From assembly GCF_018531425.1 (NCBI RefSeq), contig NZ_JAHBOI010000002.1, forward strand, positions 434,001 through 498,000: DNA of 64,000 nucleotides, written 5' to 3'. The first letter of the stretch is position 1, and every line of letters begins with the position of its first letter. A model generated the notes under the pieces. The model searched no databases, had not been told where the DNA came from, and saw only the letters and a list, made by a program, of their open reading frames with translations. A program made the translations under genes and the position numbers. This stretch comes from Paenarthrobacter sp. DKR-5. GTDB taxonomy: Bacteria > Actinomycetota > Actinomycetes > Actinomycetales > Micrococcaceae. Below, in pieces: positions 63,159-64,000 of the stretch.

Positions 63159-63869
63159 CTAGCGCTGGTGGTGGCCGCGCGCGAGCCGGCCCCCGAGAGT
63201 GGCCAGCCGCTGCCGGGCCTCGCCGTGCAGCGGCCGGTCCGCGGCGCTGAGCGAGCCGCTGGTGTTGGCCGCGCGGAGGGTCCGGGCGAAGGTCTTGGCA
63301 TCCTGCACCGCCTGCAGGCCGTCCGCCTCGGCGCTGATCCGCAGCACGATGTCCTCCCGCGCGATGGTGCCGGTGTAGCCGTGGTCGGCGTCGCATTGGG
63401 GGTCCCCGCAGGAGGCCGGGCCCATGTCCAGCCGCTGCGCACCGGACCAGGCGATGGACAGCGTCAGTTCGCGGACCGGGTCCGACGCCTTGTAGTGCTG
63501 CGGCTGCGCGTACACGTAGCTGAGCACGACGGAGCCGATCTGGCTCACCGGAACGGACTCGGTGGAGACCTGGGCCACCATCTGCTCGCCCGCGTCGTCG
63601 AGCTGCTGGTCGTCGATGTGCGTGACGACCAGCATGTCGTCGGTGAGGACCAGCACCGTCACATGGCGGCGGACCTCGGCGCGGTCGAAATGGGTCTCCA
63701 GGTGCACCAGGTGGGCGCGGTCCTCGCGGCCGTCCAGCGCATCCTCGACGACGTCGGCCACCAGGGTCGGGTAGAAACCGGCGCGCTCCAGGGCCGCGCC
63801 CAGACGGTCCCCCGGGCTCCTGGTCCCGGCGGGCCGGTCGTTGCGGGCGGACGGAGGCAAAGAAGTCAT
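63159..63869 (-). CDS. DUF5998 family protein
   Basis: 236 residues. Conserved stretches are ALERAGFYPTLVADVVEDAL, HLVHLETHFDRAEVRRHVTV, LVLTDDMLVVTHIDD and ASCGDPQCDADHGYTG. The CGDPQC pair and nearby His could form a small metal site. Function is unknown; such genes are commonly next to the phosphodiesterase gene in actinobacteria. It is probably the first gene of the DUF5998-phosphodiesterase-tdk unit. A new gene on the same strand ends 54 bp upstream. Confidence 0.85.
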   Translation of the reverse strand: MTSLPPSARNDRPAGTRSPGDRLGAALERAGFYPTLVADVVEDALDGREDRAHLVHLETHFDRAEVRRHVTVLVLTDDMLVVTHIDDQQLDDAGEQMVAQVSTESVPVSQIGSVVLSYVYAQPQHYKASDPVRELTLSIAWSGAQRLDMGPASCGDPQCDADHGYTGTIAREDIVLRISAEADGLQAVQDAKTFARTLRAANTSGSLSAADRPLHGEARQRLATLGGRLARGHHQR

Positions 63870-63923
63870 TGCGCCATTTTCTCAGATCCCGGCCCGGCAT
63901 GGCGAACCAGGCCAGGGCGGGCC

Positions 63924-64000
63924 TCAGCCGAGCATCGCCCGGCGTGCGCTGTCCGTGCGCCGCGCCGGGTTGCCGATCTTGAGGTCCGCGGCGAGGATCG
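63924..64000 (-). CDS. C-terminal end of an unidentified gene (cut by window end)
   Basis: The minus-strand frame ending with TGA at 63926-63924 encodes ILAADLKIGNPARRTDSARR followed by AMLG, about 24 residues. The rest lies outside the window. I cannot assign a family from this fragment. Its orientation and the 54-bp gap are compatible with an operon leading into the DUF5998 gene. Confidence 0.45.
   Translation of the reverse strand, partial: ILAADLKIGNPARRTDSARRAMLG

Overview
The window is a high-GC, gene-dense stretch of actinobacterial chromosome. Gene content and order point to the order Micrococcales, most likely an Arthrobacter-like member of the Micrococcaceae: a DUF222/HNH gene, an FMN-riboswitch riboflavin operon next to hisE-hisG-hisF, separate RibB and RibA, leaderless starts, and a DUF3159/DUF3710/dut/DUF3093/DUF4193/sepH block. 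I saw no rRNA, CRISPR array, prophage, integrase or complete insertion sequence. Nearly all of it looks like core chromosome.

Layout. 1-4.75 kb: a minus-strand fatty-acid catabolic operon (acyl-CoA dehydrogenase, thiolase, acyl-CoA ligase, truncated TetR regulator) with a candidate TetR operator in its promoter. 4.75-8.8 kb: a phosphotransferase, a DinB-like DUF664 protein, a DUF222-HNH nuclease and a Rossmann oxidoreductase. 8.8-11.3 kb: a two-gene ABC exporter. 11.4-21 kb: a long minus-strand run that reads, in transcription order, def-fmt-rsmB-rpe, then the FMN riboswitch, ribD-ribE-ribB-ribA-ribH and hisE-hisG-hisF. 21-22.8 kb: a PD-(D/E)XK nuclease gene and four tRNA genes, Val(CAC) on the minus strand and Gly-Cys-Val(GAC) on the plus strand. 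22.8-29.1 kb: a MT0933-type antitoxin-like gene, a small membrane protein, zapE, a rhodanese-SufE-YbaK cluster, an alpha/beta hydrolase, a conserved hypothetical gene and msrB. 29.2-32.5 kb: DUF6421, an SDR and a threonine-aldolase-like lyase. 32.5-38.1 kb: DUF3000, an RNase D-like exonuclease and fadA-fadB. 38.2-42.9 kb: an ECF transporter (S, T, fused double ATPase) downstream of a nucleoside hydrolase. 43-49.1 kb: aldo/keto reductase, dxs and acnA. 49.2-60 kb: a CtpE-like P-type ATPase, then a block whose order resembles Mycobacterium tuberculosis Rv2689c-Rv2699c (TRAM-domain RNA methyltransferase, KimA-like APC permease, two TrkA/RCK proteins, DUF3159, OB-fold protein, DUF3710, dut, DUF3093, DUF4193). 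60-64 kb: sepH, thymidine kinase, a phosphodiesterase-like protein, DUF5998 and a gene cut by the window end.

How the genes work together. Two beta-oxidation units lie at opposite ends: one TetR-linked, the other a constitutive-looking fadAB pair. The riboflavin genes follow one FMN riboswitch. def-fmt-rsmB-rpe are joined by 4-nt overlaps or very small gaps. The ECF genes are joined by 4-nt overlaps behind a nucleoside hydrolase, which suggests salvage of a nucleoside or its base. A KimA-like potassium importer is divergent from two stand-alone RCK proteins, which suggests a gated potassium-uptake system.

The best candidates for undescribed biology are the DUF6421-SDR pair (with a gluzincin-like HDxxH plus EExRxD signature), the RCK/KimA-like arrangement, the ECF ATPase whose two sequence defects map to one composite ATP site, a DtxR/IdeR-like iron box in the aconitase promoter, and the operator of the TetR-linked acyl-CoA operon.
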